Shown: in pieces, positions 15,202 to 21,803 of the stretch | Numbering within the stretch: position 1 is the stretch's first letter | Layout of the letters: the number at the start of each line of letters is the position of its first letter | DNA from: a virus | Virus record (IMG/VR): IMGVR_UViG_3300033995_000282 | Coordinates: 1 to 43,713 of that record | DNA length: 43,713 nucleotides | Reading direction: 5' to 3' (one strand) | Notes under the pieces: model-generated | What the model was told of the DNA's origin: nothing | Seen by the model: only the letters and a program-made list of their open reading frames with translations | The model's database searches: none | Translations under genes and position numbers: made by a program

Positions 15202-16146
15202 CTACCTCAACATTTCTAGTATAGAATTATCAATTGAATTACTTAACTTAATTATATCAGAATCTTGCATATCCCCGATATCTTTATACTTGGTGTCTAA
15301 TTGTATTATTGATACCCTCGATTTTAATTTATCAATCATTTTCTTAGACATTGACTTTCCAGCCTCATCATTATCTGCTATCAAATAAATCTCATTAAAA
15401 TATTTTTCCAATAACTCTACTTGACTTTTTGAAATAGTTGCTCCAAGAGTAGCCACTGCTGGCATTCCAACTTGATCCAATCTTATTGCATCAAATGATG
15501 ACTCAACAACATATACTTTATCATTTGCTTTTACTCTATGCAAATTAAATAATGTTTTACTCTTTGGAAGTCCTGGAGTATTCTTAAAATCTTTTCCTTC
15601 AAGACTTCTGCCAACAAAACCAATTACCATTCCTTCTGGAGAGTGAACTGGAATTGTAACCATATCCTGCTTCTCAGAATATCCTAGGTTAAACTTACTA
15701 ACTGATGACTTAGTTACAAGTCTTCCATCAAAGTATCTCATTGCTCTTGGTGATTCAATTGCTTGTGAGTTCAGTCTCTTAATAATAACTTCATCATATT
15801 GTACAAATGTTGGTGGGGTATATAGTTGTTTTGCTACTATTTGAGTAATATCAGATTCTTGTTCTTTACTTTTTATGTACCGCAAACTTTCAAAATATGA
15901 TCTGTTGCTCATTTTCATTACTAATTCTTGTAGGTTAGCCACTTGTTGGCATCCAAAACAAAAGAACAATCCACTTTCTTTTGATACTTCTCCAGCAGGA
16001 GTCCTGTTGTTATTATGATATGGACAGAAAATTATGTAGTCGGAATCTACTTCTGATTGTATTGTGATTCCAGAGCCGATGAGAACTCTTTTAATTTGGT
16101 CTTCTGTGTATATATCGGATTGTACCCGTCTGCTGCGATCATCCAT
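15202..16146 (-). CDS. dnaG: DnaG-type primase
   Basis: A 314-residue primase shorter than bacterial DnaG. A CHC2-type zinc finger is formed by C41 and H44 (FCPYHNNNRTP) with C63 and C66 (FFCFGCQ). The TOPRIM catalytic core has the Glu in VYVVESSFDAIRL and the DxD-type motif in YLIADNDEAGKS. The C-terminal helicase-binding domain of bacterial primases is short or absent, as in many phage enzymes. The ATG at 16146 gives the usual spacing before the zinc finger, and no later start is possible without losing it, so the gene overlaps the previous frame by 100 bases. It would prime synthesis with the DnaB-like helicase encoded upstream. Confidence 0.92.
   Translation of the reverse strand: MDDRSRRVQSDIYTEDQIKRVLIGSGITIQSEVDSDYIIFCPYHNNNRTPAGEVSKESGLFFCFGCQQVANLQELVMKMSNRSYFESLRYIKSKEQESDITQIVAKQLYTPPTFVQYDEVIIKRLNSQAIESPRAMRYFDGRLVTKSSVSKFNLGYSEKQDMVTIPVHSPEGMVIGFVGRSLEGKDFKNTPGLPKSKTLFNLHRVKANDKVYVVESSFDAIRLDQVGMPAVATLGATISKSQVELLEKYFNEIYLIADNDEAGKSMSKKMIDKLKSRVSIIQLDTKYKDIGDMQDSDIIKLSNSIDNSILEMLR
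15251..15259 (-). promoter_or_regulatory. Candidate internal promoter for the AhpD-halogenase pair
   Basis: TGATATAAT occurs inside the end of the primase gene, with the hexamer (15251-15256) 51 bases before the AhpD-like ATG. It is identical to the motif found in several intergenic gaps of this window. There is no good -35, so it would act as an extended -10 promoter. Its coding position means chance is possible. Confidence 0.35.
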
Positions 16147-16388
16147 TCAATATTCTTTTTCCCTACGTAGATTCCATATACCGTCAATTTAAATTCAAAC
16201 CAGTTTTTGCTTTCATTGTAGTATACCGTAAAGTCTGGGTCTATGTCAATTCTTGGAACATAGGCACTTTCTCTCATTTGTACTAACAATATTCTAATAT
16301 ATTCTTCTTTTAGTCTATAGATGTCTGACTCATCCTTGATGTTGCCATCTAGTTTAAAACATTTTATAGGCTTATGATGAATTGACAC
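16047..16388 (-). CDS. Unknown protein between helicase and primase (GTG start)
   Basis: A 113-residue protein of unknown function. It begins at GTG (16386-16388); the overlapping ATG at 16390 is out of frame. The C-terminal half (FTVYYNESKNWFEFKLTVYG, then WMIAADGYNPIY) suggests a small beta-rich fold. Its last 100 bases overlap the start of the primase gene in another frame, an unusually long overlap for this compact genome. TATAAT (16394-16399) lies five bases before the GTG and overlaps the helicase stop, so a leaderless start is conceivable. Confidence 0.65.
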   Translation of the reverse strand: MSIHHKPIKCFKLDGNIKDESDIYRLKEEYIRILLVQMRESAYVPRIDIDPDFTVYYNESKNWFEFKLTVYGIYVGKKNIEWMIAADGYNPIYTQKTKLKEFSSALESQYNQK

Positions 16389-16394
16389 ATCTTA

Positions 16395-17621
16395 TTATAA
16401 CTGCTTATCTTCATAATCCTTGTAGCGATAATAACCTTTGTCAAAGTCAACTTGAACTAGGAACTCACCCATAAAGCCATTTCTATTTTTTCTAAAGGCA
16501 CATTCAATAATATCGCTGTTAGTTGCTCTACCAAGTGCAATTACCCAGTCTGCATCATAGGCAATCTGTCTTGACCAGGCAGTTTGTCCAAGTGTTGGAA
16601 CACTACTAAGGTCATTTACATCATCTGGAGTTGCAGAAGATATTGCAATAATAGGAACTTCTTCTCCAATAGCCATTAGTTTTAGTTCACGAGAAAGATT
16701 TTTCATTCTTACTGTTTCATTATCTGACTTCTGGTTTGGACTCATTAACTGTAGGTAGTCAACAATAACAAAATCTGGACGGTATTGATCTATCTTTCCA
16801 CGTAGAACTGACGGGCTAATCTCTCCACCCTGATCATTTGAAATGATATGAAATGGACTCTTTCCAGTAACTTTATCTTTGTGCCAAGTTTTAAACATCT
16901 CTGGCTCAACATGACCCTGACTAATTTTTCTGTGTGACCAAAGACCTTCGCCCATAATTGTAAATACACGATTTCTAACTTCTGTCTCAGACATTTCAAG
17001 GCTGATTACTAATGGGGTTTTGCCTTGTTTCCATGCCTGTACCGCAAAATAAAGAGCAAGCCATGACTTACCAATGCCTGGATAGGCTAAAAACACTCCC
17101 AGTTGGCCTGGAGCGATACCACTTGGAAGGTAGTTATCAAATCCTGGCAAGCCAGTTTTAATACCTGTAATCCCAGCCTCTTCCATTTTACGCAAGTGAT
17201 CAAAATATGCAGCAGCGGACTCAAAATCAGTAGCATCAATATCTCTAACAGATGATGTATTCTTTTTAAGTTCTGAGGTCTGAGTAATCAGAGAGTCTAA
17301 AGCAACTACTGAATTGCCACTTTGTACTTCTCCTGCTGCAGATCGTAATATTGTTTTAAGACTATCGTTTAGGTAGTCTCCTTGTAGTTCTGAAAGGTGA
17401 TGTTTTGTTGCCCCAATATCTTCAACTACCTCGAAATCTCTAAACTTTTCAATTACTAAGGATAGTGGTGGAACGGAACTGTTTGCCTCAAAATATTTTC
17501 TAATGAATGTCCATACATCTAAATGTGTTCGTAAAAGTCCATCAATATTTGCTTGTAGCAAAACGTGAATCTGTTTATCTTTTAAGACTGCATTTAATAC
17601 CTTTGATTCAATGCTAGCCAT
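16395..17621 (-). CDS. dnaB: DnaB-like replicative helicase
   Basis: A 408-residue superfamily 4 helicase. The N-terminal helical domain (about 1-120) is followed by a RecA-fold motor: Walker A AYPGIGKSW at 179-187, VISLEMSETEVRNRV as the H1a-type region, Walker B DFVIVDYLQLM at about 283-293, and LSRELKLMA plus the distal DADWVIALGR segment. AFRKNRNG is typical of the C-terminal arginine region. It would form the hexamer at the fork and recruit the primase. The gene overlaps the upstream 102-residue gene by eight bases. Confidence 0.93.
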   Translation of the reverse strand: MASIESKVLNAVLKDKQIHVLLQANIDGLLRTHLDVWTFIRKYFEANSSVPPLSLVIEKFRDFEVVEDIGATKHHLSELQGDYLNDSLKTILRSAAGEVQSGNSVVALDSLITQTSELKKNTSSVRDIDATDFESAAAYFDHLRKMEEAGITGIKTGLPGFDNYLPSGIAPGQLGVFLAYPGIGKSWLALYFAVQAWKQGKTPLVISLEMSETEVRNRVFTIMGEGLWSHRKISQGHVEPEMFKTWHKDKVTGKSPFHIISNDQGGEISPSVLRGKIDQYRPDFVIVDYLQLMSPNQKSDNETVRMKNLSRELKLMAIGEEVPIIAISSATPDDVNDLSSVPTLGQTAWSRQIAYDADWVIALGRATNSDIIECAFRKNRNGFMGEFLVQVDFDKGYYRYKDYEDKQL

Positions 17622-17922
17622 TCAGCCACTCCTTTGCCATCAATCTTCTTTCTGCACGTTCTCTATCATCTTCGTCTTTATCTTTTTTAGCCTTAATAAT
17701 TTTTTCTGCCTGGTATGCAAAAGTATTCCAAGACGGACTCTCAGTAACCTTAAAATAGTATTCTAAAATATCGTAACATCCTTCAATTCCATACGACTGA
17801 ATAAGAGCATCTGCTGCCCATTGTTCAACGTTAAGATTCATTGATGGCTTTACATCATATCTTTCTTTGTGGTATTTACTATACCTTGAAAGCAAAGCCA
17901 TTCGGTCTTTGCGGTCTGGCAT
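17614..17922 (-). CDS. Small charged protein upstream of helicase; possible loader (unproven)
   Basis: A 102-residue protein with the order helical N-terminus (MPDRKDRMALLSRYSKYHKE), middle (NVEQWAADALIQSYGIEGCY) and a highly charged C-terminus (KAKKDKDEDDRERAERRLMA). It begins by TAATG overlap with the previous gene and ends inside the helicase start. Helicase loaders often sit immediately next to dnaB and are small and helical, so a loader role is a position-based guess. I see no family motif and no ATPase site. Confidence 0.65.
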   Translation of the reverse strand: MPDRKDRMALLSRYSKYHKERYDVKPSMNLNVEQWAADALIQSYGIEGCYDILEYYFKVTESPSWNTFAYQAEKIIKAKKDKDEDDRERAERRLMAKEWLNG

Positions 17923-18128
17923 TACTCAGAGATTTCTGCTTTGGCTTCGTTAATTTTATCAGTTAGTTTATCTTCAACAAACTTGTAAACACGTTCCATT
18001 GCTTCGTTAGTTGTCTCTCCATCTTTCTTAGAGTCAACAACTCCAAGATCAAGTCTTAATGATTGGAAGTTTCCAAGATTAAGTGTATAGCCTAAAGTTA
18101 CAGAAACCTTAGTGTTATCGTTTTCCAT
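17922..18128 (-). CDS. Small conserved-looking protein (68 aa)
   Basis: A 68-residue acidic protein. The first 30 residues read as beta-strands (KVSVTLGYTLNLGNFQSLRL) and the rest as one charged helix (TTNEAMERVYKFVEDKLTDKI). Small proteins of this alternating-strand-then-helix form occur in phage replication blocks, but I cannot assign a function. The start has GGATG close upstream, and the gene joins the next by a TAATG overlap. Confidence 0.7.
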   Translation of the reverse strand: MENDNTKVSVTLGYTLNLGNFQSLRLDLGVVDSKKDGETTNEAMERVYKFVEDKLTDKINEAKAEISE

Positions 18129-18146
18129 TTTACATCCATTCAGTAG

Positions 18147-18689
18147 TTAGATAGATTCAGACCAGATAGGAATGAAGCGTCCATCTTCAGTTCTCGTATA
18201 TGTAAGTATACCATCGCCCATTCTCCTAGTCAACTCTTGTTTAGTAGGAGTCATGTTGTTTGTTACAAGGCCATCTTTTCTTGGTTGACCAATATGAATT
18301 GATGCCAATATGTCCCTTATTTCCCTTATGTGACTTTCTGAATAATAACATCTTATCTGCCAGCCACGCTTTCCACCTATGCTAGATCCTATTGGTGCTG
18401 GAATTGTTCCACGTTTAATAAGAGTAGGAATATACTTTTTATGTCTGTTAATAAGTATAGCAGTTTCTCCAATAGTATATGCCTTTTCTCTTTTCTTTTT
18501 AAATTCTGCAATAAAACAAGTTTCAATCCTGTCTTTATTTATATTATAAAGCGCAACAATTCCGTCTGATCTGTTTCTGTGATGCACCTTGACTAAATCA
18601 TTATTTAAAAACCAAATAGTTTTATTACCTGAAACTATAGCGGACTGATTGTAGTTTTGGCCCTCAATATTTCCTGTTGTAGAATCCAT
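18147..18689 (-). CDS. Putative MerR/excisionase-type DNA-binding protein
   Basis: A 180-residue basic protein. Residues about 70-95 (AYTIGETAILINRHKKYIPT, then LIKRGTIPAP) look like a winged-helix recognition module of the MerR/excisionase type, in which a helix pair is followed by a turn with 'RGTIPAP'. The C-terminal half ends MGDGILTYTRTEDGRFIPIW, which suggests a beta-rich appendage. The ATG has GAGGG four to five bases before it. It overlaps the upstream zinc-ribbon gene by 55 bases. It sits first in the replication block after the tail genes, a good place for a regulator, but the call is tentative. Confidence 0.6.
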   Translation of the reverse strand: MDSTTGNIEGQNYNQSAIVSGNKTIWFLNNDLVKVHHRNRSDGIVALYNINKDRIETCFIAEFKKKREKAYTIGETAILINRHKKYIPTLIKRGTIPAPIGSSIGGKRGWQIRCYYSESHIREIRDILASIHIGQPRKDGLVTNNMTPTKQELTRRMGDGILTYTRTEDGRFIPIWSESI

Positions 18690-18823
18690 GATCCCTCTTT
18701 GCTGCTGTCTGGTGGATGGTAAAATTTTCTTTTACCACAAATTACACAGTATACTTCAATATGTTCTTTTGTACTGTACTGTCTATCAACAAAAACAATA
18801 CCGCCACATCTTGCACACTTCAC
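18635..18823 (-). CDS. Small zinc-ribbon protein (62 aa, GTG start)
   Basis: A 62-residue protein with CARCGG at residues 3-8 and CVICGK at about 26-31, a classic two-knuckle zinc ribbon. It begins with GTG at 18823, one base overlapping the tail-gene stop (TAGTG). Its C-terminal third lies in the overlap with the next gene, and the tail SWILQQEILRAKTTI is helical. The function is unknown; it is likely a nucleic-acid-binding helper. Confidence 0.75.
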   Translation of the reverse strand: MKCARCGGIVFVDRQYSTKEHIEVYCVICGKRKFYHPPDSSKEGSWILQQEILRAKTTISPL

Positions 18824-19260
18824 TAATTTGGTATTCCAATTGCAAGAACATTAACATCAACAGTTGCCACTCCAGTAGTATCAAATCTTACAAGAAACGA
18901 AGCGCTAGTGTTTGACACTTGAGTAATAACCACTGTAACATTTTTTCCAGCATCTGTATTTCCTGTGTTAAAAGGAGTTGCTACTACAATTGGTGGATAC
19001 TGAAAACTATAATTAACTGTAAATGGAATTTGATTTTCACTGGTAGTAATAGTTTTAGAACTTGCTACGTTTGTTGTAATACCAACAATTCCTGCTCTTC
19101 CAGTTGCAACTGTATTACTTTTTCCATTGCTTGCTACAATTTGTGTTACATTTTGAGTCGTTCCAACAATATCGCTTAGTTGATTAACTGTTTCAACCAA
19201 AGAATACATATAAGAAACATCTAAAGGTTGCCCTCTTTGTGGTACTGTTAGTTTTGCCAT
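18823..19260 (-). CDS. Small structural/tail fibre-like protein (145 aa)
   Basis: A 145-residue protein. A helical N-terminus (PLDVSYMYSLVETVNQLSDI) is followed by beta-rich sequence dominated by Thr, Val, Ser and Asn. The last 60 residues (YPPIVVATPFNTGNTDAGKN, then VTVVITQVSNTSASFLVRFD) resemble the C-terminal, lectin-like or H-type segments of phage fibres. As the last tail gene before replication genes it is a plausible fibre or decoration protein. GGAGG precedes the ATG, and TGATATAAT lies nine bases upstream. Confidence 0.65.
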   Translation of the reverse strand: MAKLTVPQRGQPLDVSYMYSLVETVNQLSDIVGTTQNVTQIVASNGKSNTVATGRAGIVGITTNVASSKTITTSENQIPFTVNYSFQYPPIVVATPFNTGNTDAGKNVTVVITQVSNTSASFLVRFDTTGVATVDVNVLAIGIPN

Positions 19261-19269
19261 TATTCCTCC

Positions 19270-19278
19270 ATTATATCA
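19270..19278 (-). promoter_or_regulatory. Extended -10 motif TGATATAAT upstream of the fibre-like gene
   Basis: The minus strand reads TGATATAAT, ggaggaata, ATG. The motif is identical to the ones upstream of the major tail and connector genes. The -10 ends nine bases before the ATG, so a transcript starting at the usual distance would have almost no leader and would lose the ribosome site. It may therefore not act as a promoter here. Confidence 0.35.
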
Positions 19279-19284
19279 TTTAAC

Positions 19285-20064
19285 TTAAGGTATTGTAATT
19301 GTTCCAGATTCATACAACTTTAATGCTGGAACTACAATTTTAGAAATTCCCTCTGGCTGAATTAAAATTTTTATTGTTGAAGTTGCTGTGTTTGGTATTG
19401 TATAAGTAATAACTGCTGGTTGAGATCCTTTATCAGGACTTGCAATTGCAGTACCGTGATAAGAATAATTAGTTGCTGAATTAATTTTAACAAAAATATC
19501 ATACTTTAATCTTTTAGGCATATATTCTATAACTTCCATATACACCATTCCTTTTTCTGGTGTTCTGCGCTCAGAAACCATTACAGAGTCTGTCCAAGTA
19601 ACTGAAAAACTTCCTGCTGGAGCAGTGGTTACACCTATCTTAGTTACTGTTGCAGCAACTGTTTCAATTGGTTCTGCGTCTACATAATAAATTGGGGACC
19701 ATGCAGAGGCTCTGTTAAGATCATCAGAAACAACTCTATATCTAATACTGTGTTTATTAGAATCATTAACTGGTGGCAAATCTTTTTTTAATAATAAAGA
19801 TTTTTTAATATTTTTATCTTTAGAAATCCATTTGGCATATAAAGTTATATTTGCTGCTGCTGCTGTATAAGTACTTGCTAGTCCTGGGCCATAAAGAGTT
19901 CCATAACCGAGAGGATTAGTTGTCCATCCAAGAAAATTATAGCCAGTTTTAATAAGATTTCCAGTATTGCCAAGAATAGTTATGGTGGCTGCTACGCTAT
20001 AATTGGTTGCATCTACTGGAACTGATCCTGATGTAGGAAAAGATCCATTGTAAGTCACTATCAT
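19285..20064 (-). CDS. Distal tail protein with N-terminal InlB-type B-repeat
   Basis: A 259-residue protein. Residues 1-80 form one InlB B-repeat/Flg_new-type unit: VTYNGSFPTSGSVP, then ITILGNTGNLIKTGYNFLGW, then NITLYAKW, the hallmark GYxFxGW...LYAKW pattern. This beta-grasp fold occurs in bacterial surface adhesins. The middle is a charged linker and the C-terminal half is a beta-sandwich-like domain ending LYESGTITIP. The ATG overlaps the upstream stop by one base (TAATG). Its place among distal tail genes suggests an adhesion or receptor-binding role; that is inference. Confidence 0.75.
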   Translation of the reverse strand: MIVTYNGSFPTSGSVPVDATNYSVAATITILGNTGNLIKTGYNFLGWTTNPLGYGTLYGPGLASTYTAAAANITLYAKWISKDKNIKKSLLLKKDLPPVNDSNKHSIRYRVVSDDLNRASAWSPIYYVDAEPIETVAATVTKIGVTTAPAGSFSVTWTDSVMVSERRTPEKGMVYMEVIEYMPKRLKYDIFVKINSATNYSYHGTAIASPDKGSQPAVITYTIPNTATSTIKILIQPEGISKIVVPALKLYESGTITIP

Positions 20065-21179
20065 TATACAACGTTACCAATATCTAAAGACATTCTAAAT
20101 TCAACATAATTGTTTGTGTTTGGAGATTTTTCAATTGGCTCTGCATTAGCATTTTTAATAACAGAATATCCAACTAGTCCATACAGAGGATTAACAGTAC
20201 TTATATTATCAAATCTAATTGCATCAAAAGCAATATAATGTGTTGCAACTGCTGCTCCTGAAGTTACTACAGAGGAGTATATTTTAACAGAGGTAATAGA
20301 TTCCCAAGAAAAGCCTTCTTCTTGAACAAAATCTTGTAATGTTTTTTCAACTACAAAATATCTATTAGTATCAAAATCAATTCCACCTGATCCTTGAACT
20401 AAATCAACCAAACATCTTGCATATTTGTTATTACTAATAAACTCTAAAACAATTTTTAAACTACCTGGTTTTAAATGGGCTGCAGCAGCATCTTTGTTTA
20501 CAAGAGAAAATGCAATTTTAATTTTATCTGATAATGAATTTTGAGATAAATCAATATTAAGTCCATTTTTTATTATGTAATTTTGTCCAGATAGGCCTGT
20601 TGTAACATTAGTAACATTTTTAATATCACTGTAATTTCCTTTTACTAAAAGCATATTATTAAAAAATCTACATCTTTCATTTTTTGTATTTCTATATTCT
20701 TTGTAGAAAATTCTATTATCTGCTGCTGCTTGAAACACACTGTCTGTTGTTGAAATAATGTTGTCATTATTTGTATCAAGTGCTGAACTTATTGATGGAA
20801 TTGCTTTTTCTGTAGTGTCAAGATACTTCCATTGCTCTTCTTCTGTAAACAATAATAAACTTCTACTATCAAATCCTGAAGCGGATGGATTTCCTCCTGC
20901 AGAGTAAAGACCTATTTCTGTAATTTCATATCTTTCTTGTGTTGGAAGTTCTGCAGTAAATACTATTTTGTTAACACCCTCTTCTTTTACATACCCTCTT
21001 GAAGAAATTGGAACCCTAAACATTTCAAAATTTAATACTTCTTTTTCTGAATAGTCTACGGCTCCAGCACCATCTGCTAGTGGTTTTTGACCACAGCCAA
21101 AAGCCATATACGATGCATAGGCAGGGGTTGTTCCAAGCAAGTATTTTGCTATAATTTCTTTTCCTTTATTTGTTATCAT
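20064..21179 (-). CDS. Minor tail protein (tail tip/collar-like N-terminus)
   Basis: A 371-residue protein. The N-terminus MITNKGKEIIAKYLLG is the pattern of many tail-tip and fibre-attachment proteins of phages, and ELPTQERYEITEIGLYSAGG (about 94-113) is another element of that family. The C-terminal 200 residues are beta-rich and may form the outer domain. It lies between the hub-adjacent protein and the InlB-repeat protein, in a tail-tip cluster. The function is likely structural, linking fibre proteins to the tail. Confidence 0.75.
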   Translation of the reverse strand: MITNKGKEIIAKYLLGTTPAYASYMAFGCGQKPLADGAGAVDYSEKEVLNFEMFRVPISSRGYVKEEGVNKIVFTAELPTQERYEITEIGLYSAGGNPSASGFDSRSLLLFTEEEQWKYLDTTEKAIPSISSALDTNNDNIISTTDSVFQAAADNRIFYKEYRNTKNERCRFFNNMLLVKGNYSDIKNVTNVTTGLSGQNYIIKNGLNIDLSQNSLSDKIKIAFSLVNKDAAAAHLKPGSLKIVLEFISNNKYARCLVDLVQGSGGIDFDTNRYFVVEKTLQDFVQEEGFSWESITSVKIYSSVVTSGAAVATHYIAFDAIRFDNISTVNPLYGLVGYSVIKNANAEPIEKSPNTNNYVEFRMSLDIGNVV

Positions 21180-21802
21180 AACTCATCAACTCCAAGATCT
21201 GTTTCATATATTGTACCATTTTGCAGCGTTTCAATTTCAATTTTCTCTCCTGGGTTTAAATTTATGCTTTCTATGACTAAGTTTCCAGTTGAAAAATTAA
21301 TATAAACATTTGTTCCCGCAGGCCCATTCCCACTATTTGGAATCTTTGTTTCTAACTTTATAGGAAAATTTAAAAAATATTTGTCAGATGTGTTTTGAAG
21401 AGCCAAAATACCTTTTGGATCTAAGGCTTTTTGTATTTCTGCCATATTAATAATTGGTTGATAGTTTACGCTATCGGTGTTTAAATTTGCATTGTTTGTA
21501 AGTGACAAAAGCATAGTGCCGTTAATTTGTTCAAAATACAACATCTTTAAAAAATCTGCGTCTTCTGCATTTATATCATTTTGAAAATTAACATATTGCG
21601 GTGTTGCAATTTTTACTGGTTTTTTTACAGAAGATTCAACGTTTGTTCGTAAACTTGAAGTTGGCGGTATTGGACTAACTGTTGATTTTCCTGCTGTCAT
21701 ATCTAAAAATTCTTGTTGCCAACTTTCTATTTTTTGAGGAGAAGAAGCCATCATTCCTTGTTTGTCATTGGTCATATCTAAAAATTCTTCTTCCCAACCC
21801 AT
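21176..21802 (-). CDS. Tail-tip-associated protein with duplicated EFLDMT motif
   Basis: A 208-residue protein when started at the ATG at 21802, which has GAGGT six bases before it; a start four codons upstream would lie inside the previous gene. The N-terminal 40 residues contain two copies of a W-x-x-EFLDMT motif (GWEEEFLDMT and SWQQEFLDMT) separated by about 25 residues, followed by a Pro/Ser-rich linker. The rest has beta-strand character (FLNFPIKLETKIP, then TNVYINFSTGNLVIES). The duplicated short linear motif may be a docking peptide for another tail protein. No known family. Confidence 0.65.
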   Translation of the reverse strand: MGWEEEFLDMTNDKQGMMASSPQKIESWQQEFLDMTAGKSTVSPIPPTSSLRTNVESSVKKPVKIATPQYVNFQNDINAEDADFLKMLYFEQINGTMLLSLTNNANLNTDSVNYQPIINMAEIQKALDPKGILALQNTSDKYFLNFPIKLETKIPNSGNGPAGTNVYINFSTGNLVIESINLNPGEKIEIETLQNGTIYETDLGVDEL

Positions 21803-21803
21803 A

